Shown here: in pieces, positions 25,494-34,147 of the stretch
How the letters are laid out: each line of letters opens with the position of its first letter
Position numbering within the stretch: the first letter of the stretch is position 1
Assembly: GCF_001306035.1 (NCBI RefSeq)
Contig: NZ_LGCM01000021.1
Location: forward strand, 1-57,434
From: Levilinea saccharolytica
GTDB taxonomy: Bacteria; Chloroflexota; Anaerolineae; Anaerolineales; Anaerolineaceae
Direction of reading: 5' to 3'
Length of the DNA stretch: 57,434 nucleotides
Made by a program: the position numbers and the translations under genes
Notes under the pieces: generated by a model
Told to the model about the DNA's origin: nothing
Seen by the model: only the letters and a program-made list of their open reading frames with translations
The model's database searches: none

Positions 25494-26670
25494 GGTTTCG
25501 AATCCCTCGGCAGACCTGCCAGTTTTTCTGTCTTTCAAAGAAGTATGGCGCAACCGCGGGCGGTTTTTGCTGTTCAGCCTGGTGATCGCCCTGATCACTT
25601 TGTTGGTGCTGTTCATTGCGGCGTTGGGTGAGGGGTTGGGCAACGGCAACCGTGAATATTTGGCCAAGCTGGATGCACAGCTGTTGGTGTATTCGGAGAA
25701 ATCCGATTTCTTGATCGCCGCCAGCCGCGTGGACCCGGCACTGAGCACCTCCATCCGGCGCGTGCCGGGGGTTGAGAACGCCGGCCCGCTGGGGACCTCC
25801 TCGGTGAACCTGGTGTCGCGTGAAAGCGGCCAGACTTTGAAGATCTCGCTGATTGGGGCTGAGCCGGGGCGCCCGGGGCTGCCGCCGGTGATTTCTGGGC
25901 AGCCGCTGCGTGCCAGCAAAGCCAACGAGATGATCATTGATTCGAATGTGGCTGAGCGCTCGGACATCAAGGTGGGCGATACGGTGGTGGTGCAGTCCAC
26001 CCAGGGGACGGATACGGAAGAATACCGCCTGCGGGTGATTGGGCTGACTGACAGCCGCCAGTATTCGCTGGCCCCCACGGCGTTTGTGCCTTTTCAGACC
26101 TGGGATAAGGTGCGGCCCAAGTCACAGGCGGAGGTGAACAGCAACAACCCCACCGCCAACGTCATCGCGGTGCGGGTGAGCAACCCGGCGGAGATGGAAG
26201 TGGTGGAAGCGCGTATTTTTGAGAACATTCAGAATGTGGAGACCGCCACGATTGAAAAGGCCATTCAAAACGTGCCCGGGTACAGCGCCCAGCAAAGCAC
26301 CATTCAGACCCAGGGCGTGTTCACCCTGTTTATCGGTTTGCTGGTGATTGGCGGCTTTTTCCAAATTCAGGTGCTGCAAAAAGTACCGCAGATTGGGGTG
26401 CTGAAGGCGATTGGCGCGCCCAACCCGGTGATCGCGGCAGCTTCGGTGCTGCAAATCTTGATCGTGACGGCTTTGGGCGTGGCCATTGGCGGGCTGCTGA
26501 CCTTTCTGTTCTCTTTGAGCTTTCCGCCCACGGTGCCGATTGTGTTCAACGGTCAGCGTACGCTGCTTGCCCTGGGGCTGCTGCTGCTGATTGGCCCTGT
26601 CGGCGGGCTGGTTTCAATCCGCTACGCAGTTCGCATCGAGCCTTTGAAGGCTTTGGGCTTATCCAGTTAG
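25483..26670 (+). CDS. ABC transporter permease, MacB/DevC (FtsX) type
   Basis: 395 residues. One N-terminal membrane helix (FLLFSLVIALITLLVLFIAA), a large MacB-type extracytoplasmic domain (about 50-270), then three helices near the C-terminus (TLFIGLLVIGGFFQI, AASVLQILIVTALGVAIGGL, LLALGLLLLIGPVGGLVSI). That is the four-helix FtsX/MacB topology. The C-terminal RYAVRIEPLKAL is conserved in DevC/LolE-like proteins. It overlaps the peroxiredoxin gene and is followed after 12 nt by its ATPase. The family exports lipids, peptides or glycolipids, or transmits mechanical force; substrate unknown. Confidence 0.92.
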   Translation: MATKVSNPSADLPVFLSFKEVWRNRGRFLLFSLVIALITLLVLFIAALGEGLGNGNREYLAKLDAQLLVYSEKSDFLIAASRVDPALSTSIRRVPGVENAGPLGTSSVNLVSRESGQTLKISLIGAEPGRPGLPPVISGQPLRASKANEMIIDSNVAERSDIKVGDTVVVQSTQGTDTEEYRLRVIGLTDSRQYSLAPTAFVPFQTWDKVRPKSQAEVNSNNPTANVIAVRVSNPAEMEVVEARIFENIQNVETATIEKAIQNVPGYSAQQSTIQTQGVFTLFIGLLVIGGFFQIQVLQKVPQIGVLKAIGAPNPVIAAASVLQILIVTALGVAIGGLLTFLFSLSFPPTVPIVFNGQRTLLALGLLLLIGPVGGLVSIRYAVRIEPLKALGLSS

Positions 26671-26682
26671 AGGAAAACAAGC

Positions 26683-27462
26683 ATGGACGCGCAAATTATG
26701 GAAGCAGCAACAGCATACGAGATCAAGCCCAGGCAAGCAGTGGCGCTGGAGACGAGACGGGTGGCCAAAACTTACCCCAGCGATTTGGGGCTGATCCGGG
26801 CTGTGGATGATGTTTCGTTTGAGGTGCGGCAGGGTGAGTTTGTGGCACTGGTGGGGCCGAGCGGCTCGGGCAAAACCACCATGCTGGCCATGTTGGCTGC
26901 CCTGCTATCGCCCAGCTCAGGCCAACTGCTCTTGGATGGGATGGATCTGGCGCAGATGTCGGATATCGAACGGGTTCGGCTGCGGCGGGAGAAGATCGGT
27001 TTCACCTTTCAGGCCAACAACCTGGTGCCGTATTTGACCGCGTTGGAGAATGTGGAGCTGATGCTGCGCCTCAACGGGCGGCTGGATAAGGCCGGGCGGG
27101 TGCGCTCGCAGGAGCTTTTGGCGCGGCTGGGGCTGGGTGAACGCATGGCCAATTTGCCTTCGCAGATGTCCGGCGGGCAGCAGCAGCGCGTGGCGATTGC
27201 ACGGGCGCTGATCCACAACCCCAGCCTGGTGCTGGCGGACGAACCCACGGCCAGCCTGGACACGGAACGGGCGTATCAGGTGGTGGAAACCTTTGCCAAC
27301 TTGATTCACGAGAACAATCGGGCGGGGATCATGGTGACGCACGACCTGCGCATGGTGACCTACACAGACCGCGTGCTGCAAATGCGCGACGGCAAGCTGG
27401 TAAAGCAGTACGTGACCCGCGAAGAGATTGAAGGGCTGGCGGGCGGCCGACTGGAGCATTAG
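26683..27462 (+). CDS. ABC transporter ATPase, LolD/MacB/DevA type
   Basis: 259 residues. Walker A GPSGSGKTTMLAM, Q-loop GFTFQANNLVPYLTALENVEL, signature MSGGQQQRVAIARAL, Walker B LVLADEPTASLD, switch region MVTHDLRM. The family-specific LADEPTASLD and the FQ-x-x-N-L-V-P motif mark the LolD/MacB group that pairs with FtsX-type permeases, here the gene just upstream. No HlyD-type adaptor is present in the window. A terminator ends the unit. Confidence 0.94.
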   Translation: MDAQIMEAATAYEIKPRQAVALETRRVAKTYPSDLGLIRAVDDVSFEVRQGEFVALVGPSGSGKTTMLAMLAALLSPSSGQLLLDGMDLAQMSDIERVRLRREKIGFTFQANNLVPYLTALENVELMLRLNGRLDKAGRVRSQELLARLGLGERMANLPSQMSGGQQQRVAIARALIHNPSLVLADEPTASLDTERAYQVVETFANLIHENNRAGIMVTHDLRMVTYTDRVLQMRDGKLVKQYVTREEIEGLAGGRLEH

Positions 27463-27488
27463 GCTTAATCATCGTTTGGCATCACGAG

Positions 27489-27514
27489 AGGGACGGCGGC
27501 CGCTGTCCCTTTTT
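27489..27514 (+). terminator. Terminator after the ABC exporter genes
   Basis: AGGGAC-GGCGGCCGCT-GTCCCT stem (27489-27494 with 27505-27510), strengthened by the inner GCGGCCGC palindrome, followed by TTTT. Confidence 0.88.
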
Positions 27515-27549
27515 GATTCTCTTTGCCGTTTTTCCATTTAAGAATTCAG

Positions 27550-27578
27550 TTGACTTTTGCGATCAAGTTCTATACAAT
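27550..27578 (+). promoter_or_regulatory. Promoter of the binding-lipoprotein gene
   Basis: TTGACT (27550-27555), a 17-nt spacer and TACAAT (27573-27578). It leaves an untranslated leader of about 170 nt with G-rich and C-rich tracts that I cannot assign to a known riboswitch. Confidence 0.65.
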
Positions 27579-27755
27579 CATCATGCACCTGAGGGGGGTG
27601 ACGGTGATATTTTCCAGAATCATCGGAACTTAAAATGCAATTGATCGGAGGATGACCAGGGAGACCCCCATTCCCCTCATTATTCTATTCATTCCCTTGT
27701 TTTATTCTGTCGCGGACAGAGTAAGAACCCACCCAACCCAACAGGAGAAAGTGTC

Positions 27756-28928
27756 ATGAAGAGAAACGCTGGATGGATTACTTTGTTGTTGTTGGTCACG
27801 CTCTTATCTGGCATTCTTAGCGGCTGCCAGCAGGAGAAAGTGGTCAAAATCGGCCTGAATGCGCAGTTGACTGGCCCTGATTCGTATGTGGGGCAGGCAG
27901 CCCAGCTGGCGCTGCAGGACCGCGTGGACGAGATTAACGCCAACGGCGGCATCAAGGGTTACAAGGTGCAGCTGGTGGTGTACGACAGCCGTTCCGAAGT
28001 GACGGATGCGGTGGCGGTGGCCAAGCGCTTGATGGAGCAGGACCGCGTGGCAGCCATCATTGGGCCGGAATGGTCGGGCGCAGCCATCCCGATTGCAGAA
28101 ATTGCCAACACCAACAAAGTGCCGGTCGTGGCGACCACGGCTTCCAATATCAACGTGACCGTGACGGAAGACGGCAAGCTGAATCCGTACATGTTCCGCG
28201 TGTGCTTCATCGACCCCTATCAGGGTTATGCTCTGGCTGATTTCGCCTACAAGGAATTGGGAATGCGCAAGGCCGCCTTTATTTATGACGTGTCGGCTCC
28301 CTATTCCGTGGGCATCATGAACTTCTTCGAAGAACACTTTGTGGAATTGGGCGGTGTGATGGCCACCAAGGAAGGCTATATGGCCAACGATACCGAATTC
28401 CGCGCACAATTGGCCAAGGTGCAGGATTCGGGTGCGGATCTGCTGGTGGTGCCGACTGGAACCTACCGCGATATCGCTCTGATCGCCCAGCAGGCGGCGG
28501 CTTTGGGCTTGAAGATCCAGTTCCTGGGCGGCGACGGCTGGGTGGCGGATGAGCTTTTGAGCATGGCCGGCAAGGAATTGGAAGGCGCGTACCTGAGCAG
28601 CGGCATTTCTTCGGATGCGCCGGAATTCGCCGATTTCAACGCAGCCTTCGAAGCCAAGCACAAGACTGCGGCGAATGTGTACGCTTACTACGCTCTGGAT
28701 GCGCTGTATTCGATCGAATATGCTGTGGGTGTTGCCATTGATAAGACCGGCAAGCCCGATCCGGCAGCGGTGCGGGATGCGTTGGAGACGATGAAGGATG
28801 TGCCGGTGTTCACGGGCAAGATGACCATGGAACCCGACACGCATAACCCCCACAACAAGCCTATCCTGCTGATGCGGATCACCGACAGCAAATGGGAAAT
28901 TGTGAAGATTTTTACCCCGGGAGAGTAA
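27756..28928 (+). CDS. Branched-chain amino-acid-type ABC substrate-binding lipoprotein
   Basis: 390 residues, periplasmic-binding-protein type I. A lipoprotein signal peptide (MKRNAGWITLLLLVTLLSGI, lipobox LSGC at about residue 23) anchors it. KIGLNAQLTGPDSYVGQAAQ, NGGIKGYKVQLVVYDSRS and AIIGPEWSGAAIPIAEIAN match LivK/LivJ. No LivH, M, G or F genes lie nearby, so the permease partner must be elsewhere, or the protein feeds a sensor. The ligand could be an amino acid, amide or aromatic acid. AGGAG lies 9 nt before the ATG. Confidence 0.92.
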   Translation: MKRNAGWITLLLLVTLLSGILSGCQQEKVVKIGLNAQLTGPDSYVGQAAQLALQDRVDEINANGGIKGYKVQLVVYDSRSEVTDAVAVAKRLMEQDRVAAIIGPEWSGAAIPIAEIANTNKVPVVATTASNINVTVTEDGKLNPYMFRVCFIDPYQGYALADFAYKELGMRKAAFIYDVSAPYSVGIMNFFEEHFVELGGVMATKEGYMANDTEFRAQLAKVQDSGADLLVVPTGTYRDIALIAQQAAALGLKIQFLGGDGWVADELLSMAGKELEGAYLSSGISSDAPEFADFNAAFEAKHKTAANVYAYYALDALYSIEYAVGVAIDKTGKPDPAAVRDALETMKDVPVFTGKMTMEPDTHNPHNKPILLMRITDSKWEIVKIFTPGE

Positions 28929-28951
28929 TTCTCGCAGGGCAAATGTTTTGT

Positions 28952-28983
28952 GGCGGGCTGTCCAACGGGCGGCCCGCCCTTTT
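28952..28983. terminator. Bidirectional terminator
   Basis: GGCGGGC (28952-28958) pairs with GCCCGCC (28972-28978), followed by CTTTTG on the plus strand. It separates the lipoprotein gene from the convergent oxidoreductase. Confidence 0.82.
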
Positions 28984-28986
28984 GAT

Positions 28987-30066
28987 TCACGCAGGGATTT
29001 CTTCCACGGTGATTTCGCGACCCAACTGCTGAGAGAGATAGATGCCGTCGGAGATGCGCTGGGTGTTGAGGGCGATCTCGGCGGTGGGGAGGGGCGGCAC
29101 CTCGCCGCGCAGGGCGGCGATGAAATGCTGCTGGGGGCCGTCGTAAGCCGTGCCCTGCTGGCGCACGGTGTGCTGGCGGTAGGCGAAGGCGTCCAGATCG
29201 GCTGCGGAAGAGAGGGACAGATCGCCGAAGGATTGGAAGAGGCCAAAGGGCTCCAGGCGTAAGCCGCCGCGCGAACCGAGGATGTAAGATCCGCCAAAGG
29301 TATCGAGATGCGCGGCCCAGGCCTCGATGATGTGCAGGGTGAGGCCGCCTTGCAGGCGCACAAAGCCAGAAGCAAATTCCTCCACATCGTAGCCGCTGAC
29401 GCGTTGGCGGGCGGCGTCCATCTCGGTTTCCTGGGCGGTGATGCCGCTGATGCGCAGGGGGGCGGGGTTGCCGAGCAAGTAGAGTAGGGCGGCAATGTGA
29501 TAGACGCCCATATCCAGCAAGGCTCCCCCGGCGGCCTGACTCTTCTGCACAAAGGCGGGCGTGCCGTAGCCGTCCACATAGGGGCGGCCCTGGCGGCGGA
29601 AGCCGGTGGAGGCGGCGTAATAAGGATGCCCCAGCCAGCCCTGGTCCACGGCATGCCGAGCGGCTTTGATTTCGGGGCTGAAGAGGGTAGAAAGCTGGAC
29701 GGCGAGGTGCTTCCCGGCCGCCTGGGCCGCGGCGAGCATGGCCAGACCGTCTGCATAGGTTCCGGCGATGGGTTTTTCACAGTAGACGTGCTTGCCCGCG
29801 CGCAGGGCGGCCTCAGCGGCGGGGCGGTGCAGGTGGTTATGCAGGCAGATGCTGACAGCGTCGATGTCCTCACGGGCGAGGAGCTGGTGATAATCGGTGG
29901 TCCACCAGGCTACACCGGTTTCTTGGGCGGCCTGGGCGGTGCGCTGCGGGTCGCGGCCTGCCACGGCAACCACCTCGACGCCGGGGATGGTGCGGTAGGT
30001 TTTCAGATGGTGGCGCCCGATTTGGCCGATGCCGATGATGCCGATGCGGATGGGAGAAGGGGGCAT
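28987..30066 (-). CDS. Gfo/Idh/MocA-family oxidoreductase, 359 aa
   Basis: NAD(P)-binding Rossmann N-terminus IRIGIIGIGQIGRHHLKTYR, the family catalytic lysine in HVYCEKPIAGTYADG, and GALLDMGVYHIAALLYLLGN with the conserved histidine of the substrate domain. Members act on sugars, inositols, sugar nucleotides or biliverdin; the substrate is not readable. ATG 30066 with AAGGAG upstream is preferred to an in-frame extension of 54 codons that is Arg/Pro-rich and not family-like. It is the last gene in the direction of the hyp operon but is separated from the PIG-L gene by a terminator. Confidence 0.9.
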   Translation of the reverse strand: MPPSPIRIGIIGIGQIGRHHLKTYRTIPGVEVVAVAGRDPQRTAQAAQETGVAWWTTDYHQLLAREDIDAVSICLHNHLHRPAAEAALRAGKHVYCEKPIAGTYADGLAMLAAAQAAGKHLAVQLSTLFSPEIKAARHAVDQGWLGHPYYAASTGFRRQGRPYVDGYGTPAFVQKSQAAGGALLDMGVYHIAALLYLLGNPAPLRISGITAQETEMDAARQRVSGYDVEEFASGFVRLQGGLTLHIIEAWAAHLDTFGGSYILGSRGGLRLEPFGLFQSFGDLSLSSAADLDAFAYRQHTVRQQGTAYDGPQQHFIAALRGEVPPLPTAEIALNTQRISDGIYLSQQLGREITVEEIPA

Positions 30067-30104
30067 GGGATGCTCCTTATTTGCAAAAAGTGGGTAGGAG
30101 GTAC

Positions 30105-30134
30105 AAAACCGCCCGAAAGTGAGAACCTTCGGGC
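30105..30134 (-). terminator. Terminator after the PIG-L gene
   Basis: On the minus strand GCCCGAA/TTCGGGC (30128-30134 with 30111-30117) is followed by GGTTTTG. It lies between the deacetylase and oxidoreductase genes and probably ends the hyp-side transcript. Confidence 0.72.
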
Positions 30135-30151
30135 GGCGGGGAAAGCAGGGG

Positions 30152-30823
30152 TCAGGAGGCGGTCTGCGGCGCTTCCGGCGGGCGGCCAAAGACGCTGACG
30201 ATGCGAAGGATGTCGAAGCCTTCGGCATAGGGGCGTTCAGCCAGGGCGCCGTGACGGATGAGGGTGGAACGGGTGATTTCGGGACTGAAATAGTAGCGGT
30301 TGGTGTAGGTCTTATATTCTGCTAAGGCCGCGATTTTCTTCTCCACGTCCTCTTCGCTGACTTCCACCAAGAAGTTGGGGAAGAAGCCGTAGCTGGAGCG
30401 CAGCACGTCAAAACCCAAGACGGTGGCCCCGCGAAAAGCGCGCAGGGCTTCTTCCATGACGGTGTTGTGATCCTGGTGAATGTCGTTGCGGGTGTGGGTA
30501 AGCACAATTTCTGGCCGGAACTTGCGGCGGATGTCCAGAATGTATTCCAGGATTTCCTGGCGGGCGTGGGGGAAGCGGCGGGTTTCGAAGGGGCCGAGGA
30601 TGACTTTTTCGGACGGCATGCCGAGCACACCCATGCTGGCGTAATGTTCTCCTACCAGATGATTCAGCTCAGGATTCTTCTGGTTATCCGAGAGGGTGAC
30701 GCAAAGAACATCCGAAACGGCGGCCATTTGATGCAGCAGGGCGCCGCAGCCGAGTTCGATGTCATCAGGATGGGCGCCAAGGCACAGAATGCGGCGTCCG
30801 GTGAAAATCATGGCCTCATTCAT
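30152..30823 (-). CDS. PIG-L (LmbE)-family zinc deacetylase, 223 aa
   Basis: The zinc motif ILCLGAHPDDIELGCGALLH (A-H-P-D-D) and the later HTRNDIHQDH identify the PIG-L fold. Members deacetylate N-acetylglucosamine in GPI, mycothiol, bacillithiol, antibiotics and diacetylchitobiose. FRGATVLGFDVLRSSYGFFPNFLVEV is typical of the group linked to sugar biosynthesis clusters. It starts 6 nt after the methyltransferase gene (transcription order), so they are co-transcribed. The substrate is unknown. Confidence 0.92.
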   Translation of the reverse strand: MNEAMIFTGRRILCLGAHPDDIELGCGALLHQMAAVSDVLCVTLSDNQKNPELNHLVGEHYASMGVLGMPSEKVILGPFETRRFPHARQEILEYILDIRRKFRPEIVLTHTRNDIHQDHNTVMEEALRAFRGATVLGFDVLRSSYGFFPNFLVEVSEEDVEKKIAALAEYKTYTNRYYFSPEITRSTLIRHGALAERPYAEGFDILRIVSVFGRPPEAPQTAS

Positions 30824-30829
30824 GGCGGG

Positions 30830-31633
30830 CTACTTGGTGGCGAGGAAACCGCCAACCACCTTGGTCATCACCAGCTTGCCGTCACGTTCCAGGCGGGCGG
30901 CTGCCACGCGCTGAATTTCGGTCATAACGCGTTCAAAATCATCCTTGCCAGAGAAGAAAGACGACCAAATTTTGCGGTCTTCGTTGAGGGAGGCGCGGGT
31001 GTAGGCCACGAAGGGTTCCACTTCGGTGAAGGTCAGGGGGTTTTCGAAGAGGTGAACCTCGACCTTGGAGAACATGGCGCGGATGACCGGCAGGAACTGG
31101 CTTTCATAGCGCGAAGAGCCGGGCATGGGCGGGATGGGCTTATTGTTGGTGGCCTCGCGGATCACGTCGTAGAAAAGCTGCTTGTTGGCAGGCATGGGGC
31201 CGGTGAGGAACATGCGGCCGCCGGGCTTGAGCACGCGGTGCATCTGGCCCATGGTGAAGGGCACATCTTCGGCATAGTAGATGGCAAAGCAGCAGGAGGT
31301 GAGATCGAAGCGGTTGTCTTCGAAGGGGAAGGCTTTGTTGAAATCCAGGTCGATAAAGGGGATACCGGTGCCGCGTTTGGCGTCTTCGGCGCGGGCCTGA
31401 GCCAGCAGTTCCTGGTTCACATCACCGCCGGTGATGGTGGCGCGGCCTTTGAGGTAGGTATGATACGAGAAGCACTGTTTGCCTGCACCGCAGCCGACAT
31501 CCAGGATATCCATGCCGGGCTGAAGTTTAAGCAGATCGAGCATCCAGGCGTCAATGTCACGCCCGCCGAATTGATTGTGGATGTTAATGCGGGTGGCCAG
31601 ATCGCTGGTGGTTTCCTGATAGTTAATTTTCAT
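30830..31633 (-). CDS. Class I SAM-dependent methyltransferase, 267 aa
   Basis: Motif I LDVGCGAGKQCFSYHTYLKG, motif II-like FDLTSCCFAIYYAEDV and HRVLKPGGRMFLTGPMP are those of a UbiE/Methyltransf_11 fold. The C-terminal third (SQFLPVIRAMFSKVEVHLFE) suggests a larger, specific substrate domain. It follows hypE after a 63-nt gap and precedes the PIG-L gene. Whether it has anything to do with hydrogenase maturation is unclear; sugar or small-molecule methylation is a reasonable alternative. Confidence 0.9.
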   Translation of the reverse strand: MKINYQETTSDLATRINIHNQFGGRDIDAWMLDLLKLQPGMDILDVGCGAGKQCFSYHTYLKGRATITGGDVNQELLAQARAEDAKRGTGIPFIDLDFNKAFPFEDNRFDLTSCCFAIYYAEDVPFTMGQMHRVLKPGGRMFLTGPMPANKQLFYDVIREATNNKPIPPMPGSSRYESQFLPVIRAMFSKVEVHLFENPLTFTEVEPFVAYTRASLNEDRKIWSSFFSGKDDFERVMTEIQRVAAARLERDGKLVMTKVVGGFLATK

Positions 31634-31696
31634 AGGTCCTCACATGAAAGGATCGAATTGGGTACAGCGCAGCAATTATACCGGATTTACCCGCGG

Positions 31697-32758
31697 CTAA
31701 CAAATACGGGGGAGCATCTCACCAGCCAGTTTGTCCAGCAGGCGCGTGCCGCCGATTTGGGTGCGCAGCAGGACGCGCCCAGGGTCCTGGGACTGCACGG
31801 TGCCGATATGGGCTGCCTGAGCGCCGTAGGGGTGGGCGCGCAGGGCGCTGAGGGCGGCGGGAAGCTCTTCGGGGGGGACGATGGCGATGAGTTTGCCTTC
31901 GTTGGCCACGTAGAGCGGGTCGAAGCCCAGCATTTCACACACGGTGCGTACGGTGGGCAGGATGGGCACGGCGGTTTCGTCAATGCGGATGGACACCTGA
32001 GACTGAACGGCAATTTCGTTCAGCGTGGTGGCCAGACCGCCGCGGGTGGGATCGCGCAGCACATGGGTGTGAGGGGCGGCGGCTAACAGCTCCTGGATGA
32101 GACCGTTGAGGGGGGCGACATCAGAGGTAATTTCTGCCTGAAAGCCAAGCTCGCCGCGGGCGGCCAGAACGGCCATACCGTGCTGACCGACGGGGCCGGA
32201 GAGCAGAACCTGATCTCCGGCAGCGGCCAGCTCCCCACCGATTTGGCGGCCTTCAGGCAACCAGCCCACGCCCGCGGTGGTGATGAACAGTCCGTCGGCT
32301 TTGCCTTTTTCGACCACTTTGGTATCGCCCGCCACGATTTGAATGCCAGCTTCCTGGGCGGCGGCCTGCATGGAGGCGACCACGCGCTCGAGGACGGCGA
32401 TGGGCAGACCCTCTTCGAGGATAAAGCCCGCCGTCAGGTACAGGGGAACCGCGCCGGACATGGCCACATCGTTAACCGTGCCGCACACCGCCAGACGGCC
32501 GATATCACCGCCGGGGAAGAAAAGGGGGGCAACGATGTGACAATCGGTGGATACCGCGATGCGGCCAGAGGGCAGGGTGAGCCGGGCGGAATCGTTGGCC
32601 TGGTTAAGGGCTGGGTTGGAAAACGCGGCAGAGAACACGCGCTGGATGAGGTCGTGGGACATGCGGCCGCCGCTGCCGTGCCCCATGACGATTTGATCCT
32701 GGTGATCGAGGGGGCGGGGGCAAACAGGGCCTTCAAAAGCGGGTGTGGCTGGGTTCAT
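31697..32758 (-). CDS. hypE: Hydrogenase maturation factor HypE (carbamoyl dehydratase)
   Basis: 353-aa PurM-like ATPase that turns the carbamoyl group on its C-terminal cysteine into thiocyanate, the source of CN ligands of the [NiFe] centre. The N-terminus has MGHGSGGRMSHDLIQRVF, the middle CGTVNDVAMSGAVPLYLTAG and VAGDTKVVEKGKADGLFI, and the protein ends exactly with the required P-R-I-C. Last of the six hyp genes in transcription order. Spacing of 27 nt to hypD. Confidence 0.98.
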   Translation of the reverse strand: MNPATPAFEGPVCPRPLDHQDQIVMGHGSGGRMSHDLIQRVFSAAFSNPALNQANDSARLTLPSGRIAVSTDCHIVAPLFFPGGDIGRLAVCGTVNDVAMSGAVPLYLTAGFILEEGLPIAVLERVVASMQAAAQEAGIQIVAGDTKVVEKGKADGLFITTAGVGWLPEGRQIGGELAAAGDQVLLSGPVGQHGMAVLAARGELGFQAEITSDVAPLNGLIQELLAAAPHTHVLRDPTRGGLATTLNEIAVQSQVSIRIDETAVPILPTVRTVCEMLGFDPLYVANEGKLIAIVPPEELPAALSALRAHPYGAQAAHIGTVQSQDPGRVLLRTQIGGTRLLDKLAGEMLPRIC

Positions 32759-32785
32759 AGCACCTCATCAACACGGCTCAGCCGG

Positions 32786-33874
32786 TCAGCGGCTGCGGCC
32801 GTAGCGGTAGTAGGCGGCGCAGGCGCCTTCGGAAGAGACCATGGTGGCGCCGAGCGGGGTTTCGGGGGTACATTGCTGGCCAAAGGCGGGACATTGAGGC
32901 GGTTTTTTCAGCCCTTGTAGAATTTGACCGGCGATGCAGATGGGGGATTCCTGGGTCTGGATGTGCGCGACCGAGAAGCGCTGCTCGGCGTCGTAGGCGG
33001 CCCATTCGGGGCGCAGACCCCAGCCCGACATGGGGATGGGGCCGATGCCGCGCCAATTGCGGTCGCAGGGCTGGAACACGCGTGAGATGATGGCCTGAGC
33101 GCCCAGGTTGCCTTGCAGGGTGACGGCGCGGGAGTAGGCGTTTTGCACTTCGTGGGTCCCGGCTTCCAACTGGCGCACGGTGAGCAGGATGCCCTGCACC
33201 AGATCCAGCGGTTCAAACCCGGTGACGCTCATGGGGACGCGGTACTGCTCGGCGATGGGCAGGTATTCCTGATAACCCATAACGGCGCAGACATGCCCGG
33301 CGGCCAGGAAGCCCTGCACGCGGCAGGTGGGGCTGCCCAGGATGGCGTGCATGGCGGGGGGGACGCACACATGCGAGACCAGCAGGGAATAGTTTTTCAG
33401 GCCCAAGGCGTGCGCCTGGAGCAGGCTGGCGGCGTTGGCGGGGGCGGTGGTTTCAAAACCGATGGCAAAAAAGACCACCTGATGGTCGGGGTTTTCGCGG
33501 GCAATGCGCACGGCATCCAGCGGGGAATAGACCACGCGCACCTGCGCCCCGCGGGCGCGCAGCGAGAACAGATCCTCGTGCGAGCCGGGAACACGCAGCA
33601 TGTCGCCGTAGGAGGTGAAGATAACGTTAGGCTGGGCGGCGATGGCCAGGGCCTTATCAATTAGCTCCAGCGATGTGACGCACACGGGGCAGCCAGGGCC
33701 GTGCACCAGCTCAATTTCGGGCGGGAGCATTTCATCCAGGCCGGTGTTGAGCAGGGCATGGGTTTGCCCGCCGCAAATTTCCATCAGCGTCCAGGGGCGG
33801 GTGACGGTGCGGCGAATTTCTTCAATGCCCTTGTGAACCAGGGCTGCATCGCGGAATTCGGCGGTGAACTGCAT
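32786..33874 (-). CDS. hypD: Hydrogenase maturation factor HypD
   Basis: 362-aa iron-sulfur protein that with HypC assembles the Fe(CN)2CO moiety. [52 protein letters not shown] and [17 protein letters not shown] carry the catalytic and structural cysteines. The C-terminal cluster region includes [13 protein letters not shown] and [11 protein letters not shown]. Gap of 5 nt to hypC. Confidence 0.98.
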   Translation of the reverse strand: MQFTAEFRDAALVHKGIEEIRRTVTRPWTLMEICGGQTHALLNTGLDEMLPPEIELVHGPGCPVCVTSLELIDKALAIAAQPNVIFTSYGDMLRVPGSHEDLFSLRARGAQVRVVYSPLDAVRIARENPDHQVVFFAIGFETTAPANAASLLQAHALGLKNYSLLVSHVCVPPAMHAILGSPTCRVQGFLAAGHVCAVMGYQEYLPIAEQYRVPMSVTGFEPLDLVQGILLTVRQLEAGTHEVQNAYSRAVTLQGNLGAQAIISRVFQPCDRNWRGIGPIPMSGWGLRPEWAAYDAEQRFSVAHIQTQESPICIAGQILQGLKKPPQCPAFGQQCTPETPLGATMVSSEGACAAYYRYGRSR

Positions 33875-33879
33875 GGCGG

Positions 33880-34146
33880 TCAGCTTTGCGCCGGGGGCGC
33901 GGGTAGGTCAAGCTCGTCGTTGAGCAGCTCAATTTCGCGCAGGCAGTCCAGGGTGGCCTGAGCTTCTTCTTCAGAGAGGATACTGAGGGCAAAACCGGCA
34001 TGGATGATGGTCCATTCGCCGGGCTGAATTTCGGGCAGGGCTTCTACGCACACTTCGCGGATGACGCCGCCAAAATCTACTTTGGCCATGTGCATGCCGC
34101 TGTCTTGATACACTTCGATGATCTTACCGGGGACACCCAGACACAT
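33880..34146 (-). CDS. hypC: Hydrogenase maturation chaperone HypC
   Basis: An 88-aa protein beginning [14 protein letters not shown]. Cys2 carries the iron centre during transfer from HypD to the hydrogenase large subunit. [20 protein letters not shown] and [20 protein letters not shown] follow the family pattern. A GGAGG site precedes the ATG, which lies 1 nt after the hypF stop. Only one HypC/HupF copy is present in the window. Confidence 0.97.
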   Translation of the reverse strand: MCLGVPGKIIEVYQDSGMHMAKVDFGGVIREVCVEALPEIQPGEWTIIHAGFALSILSEEEAQATLDCLREIELLNDELDLPAPPAQS

Positions 34147-34147
34147 G

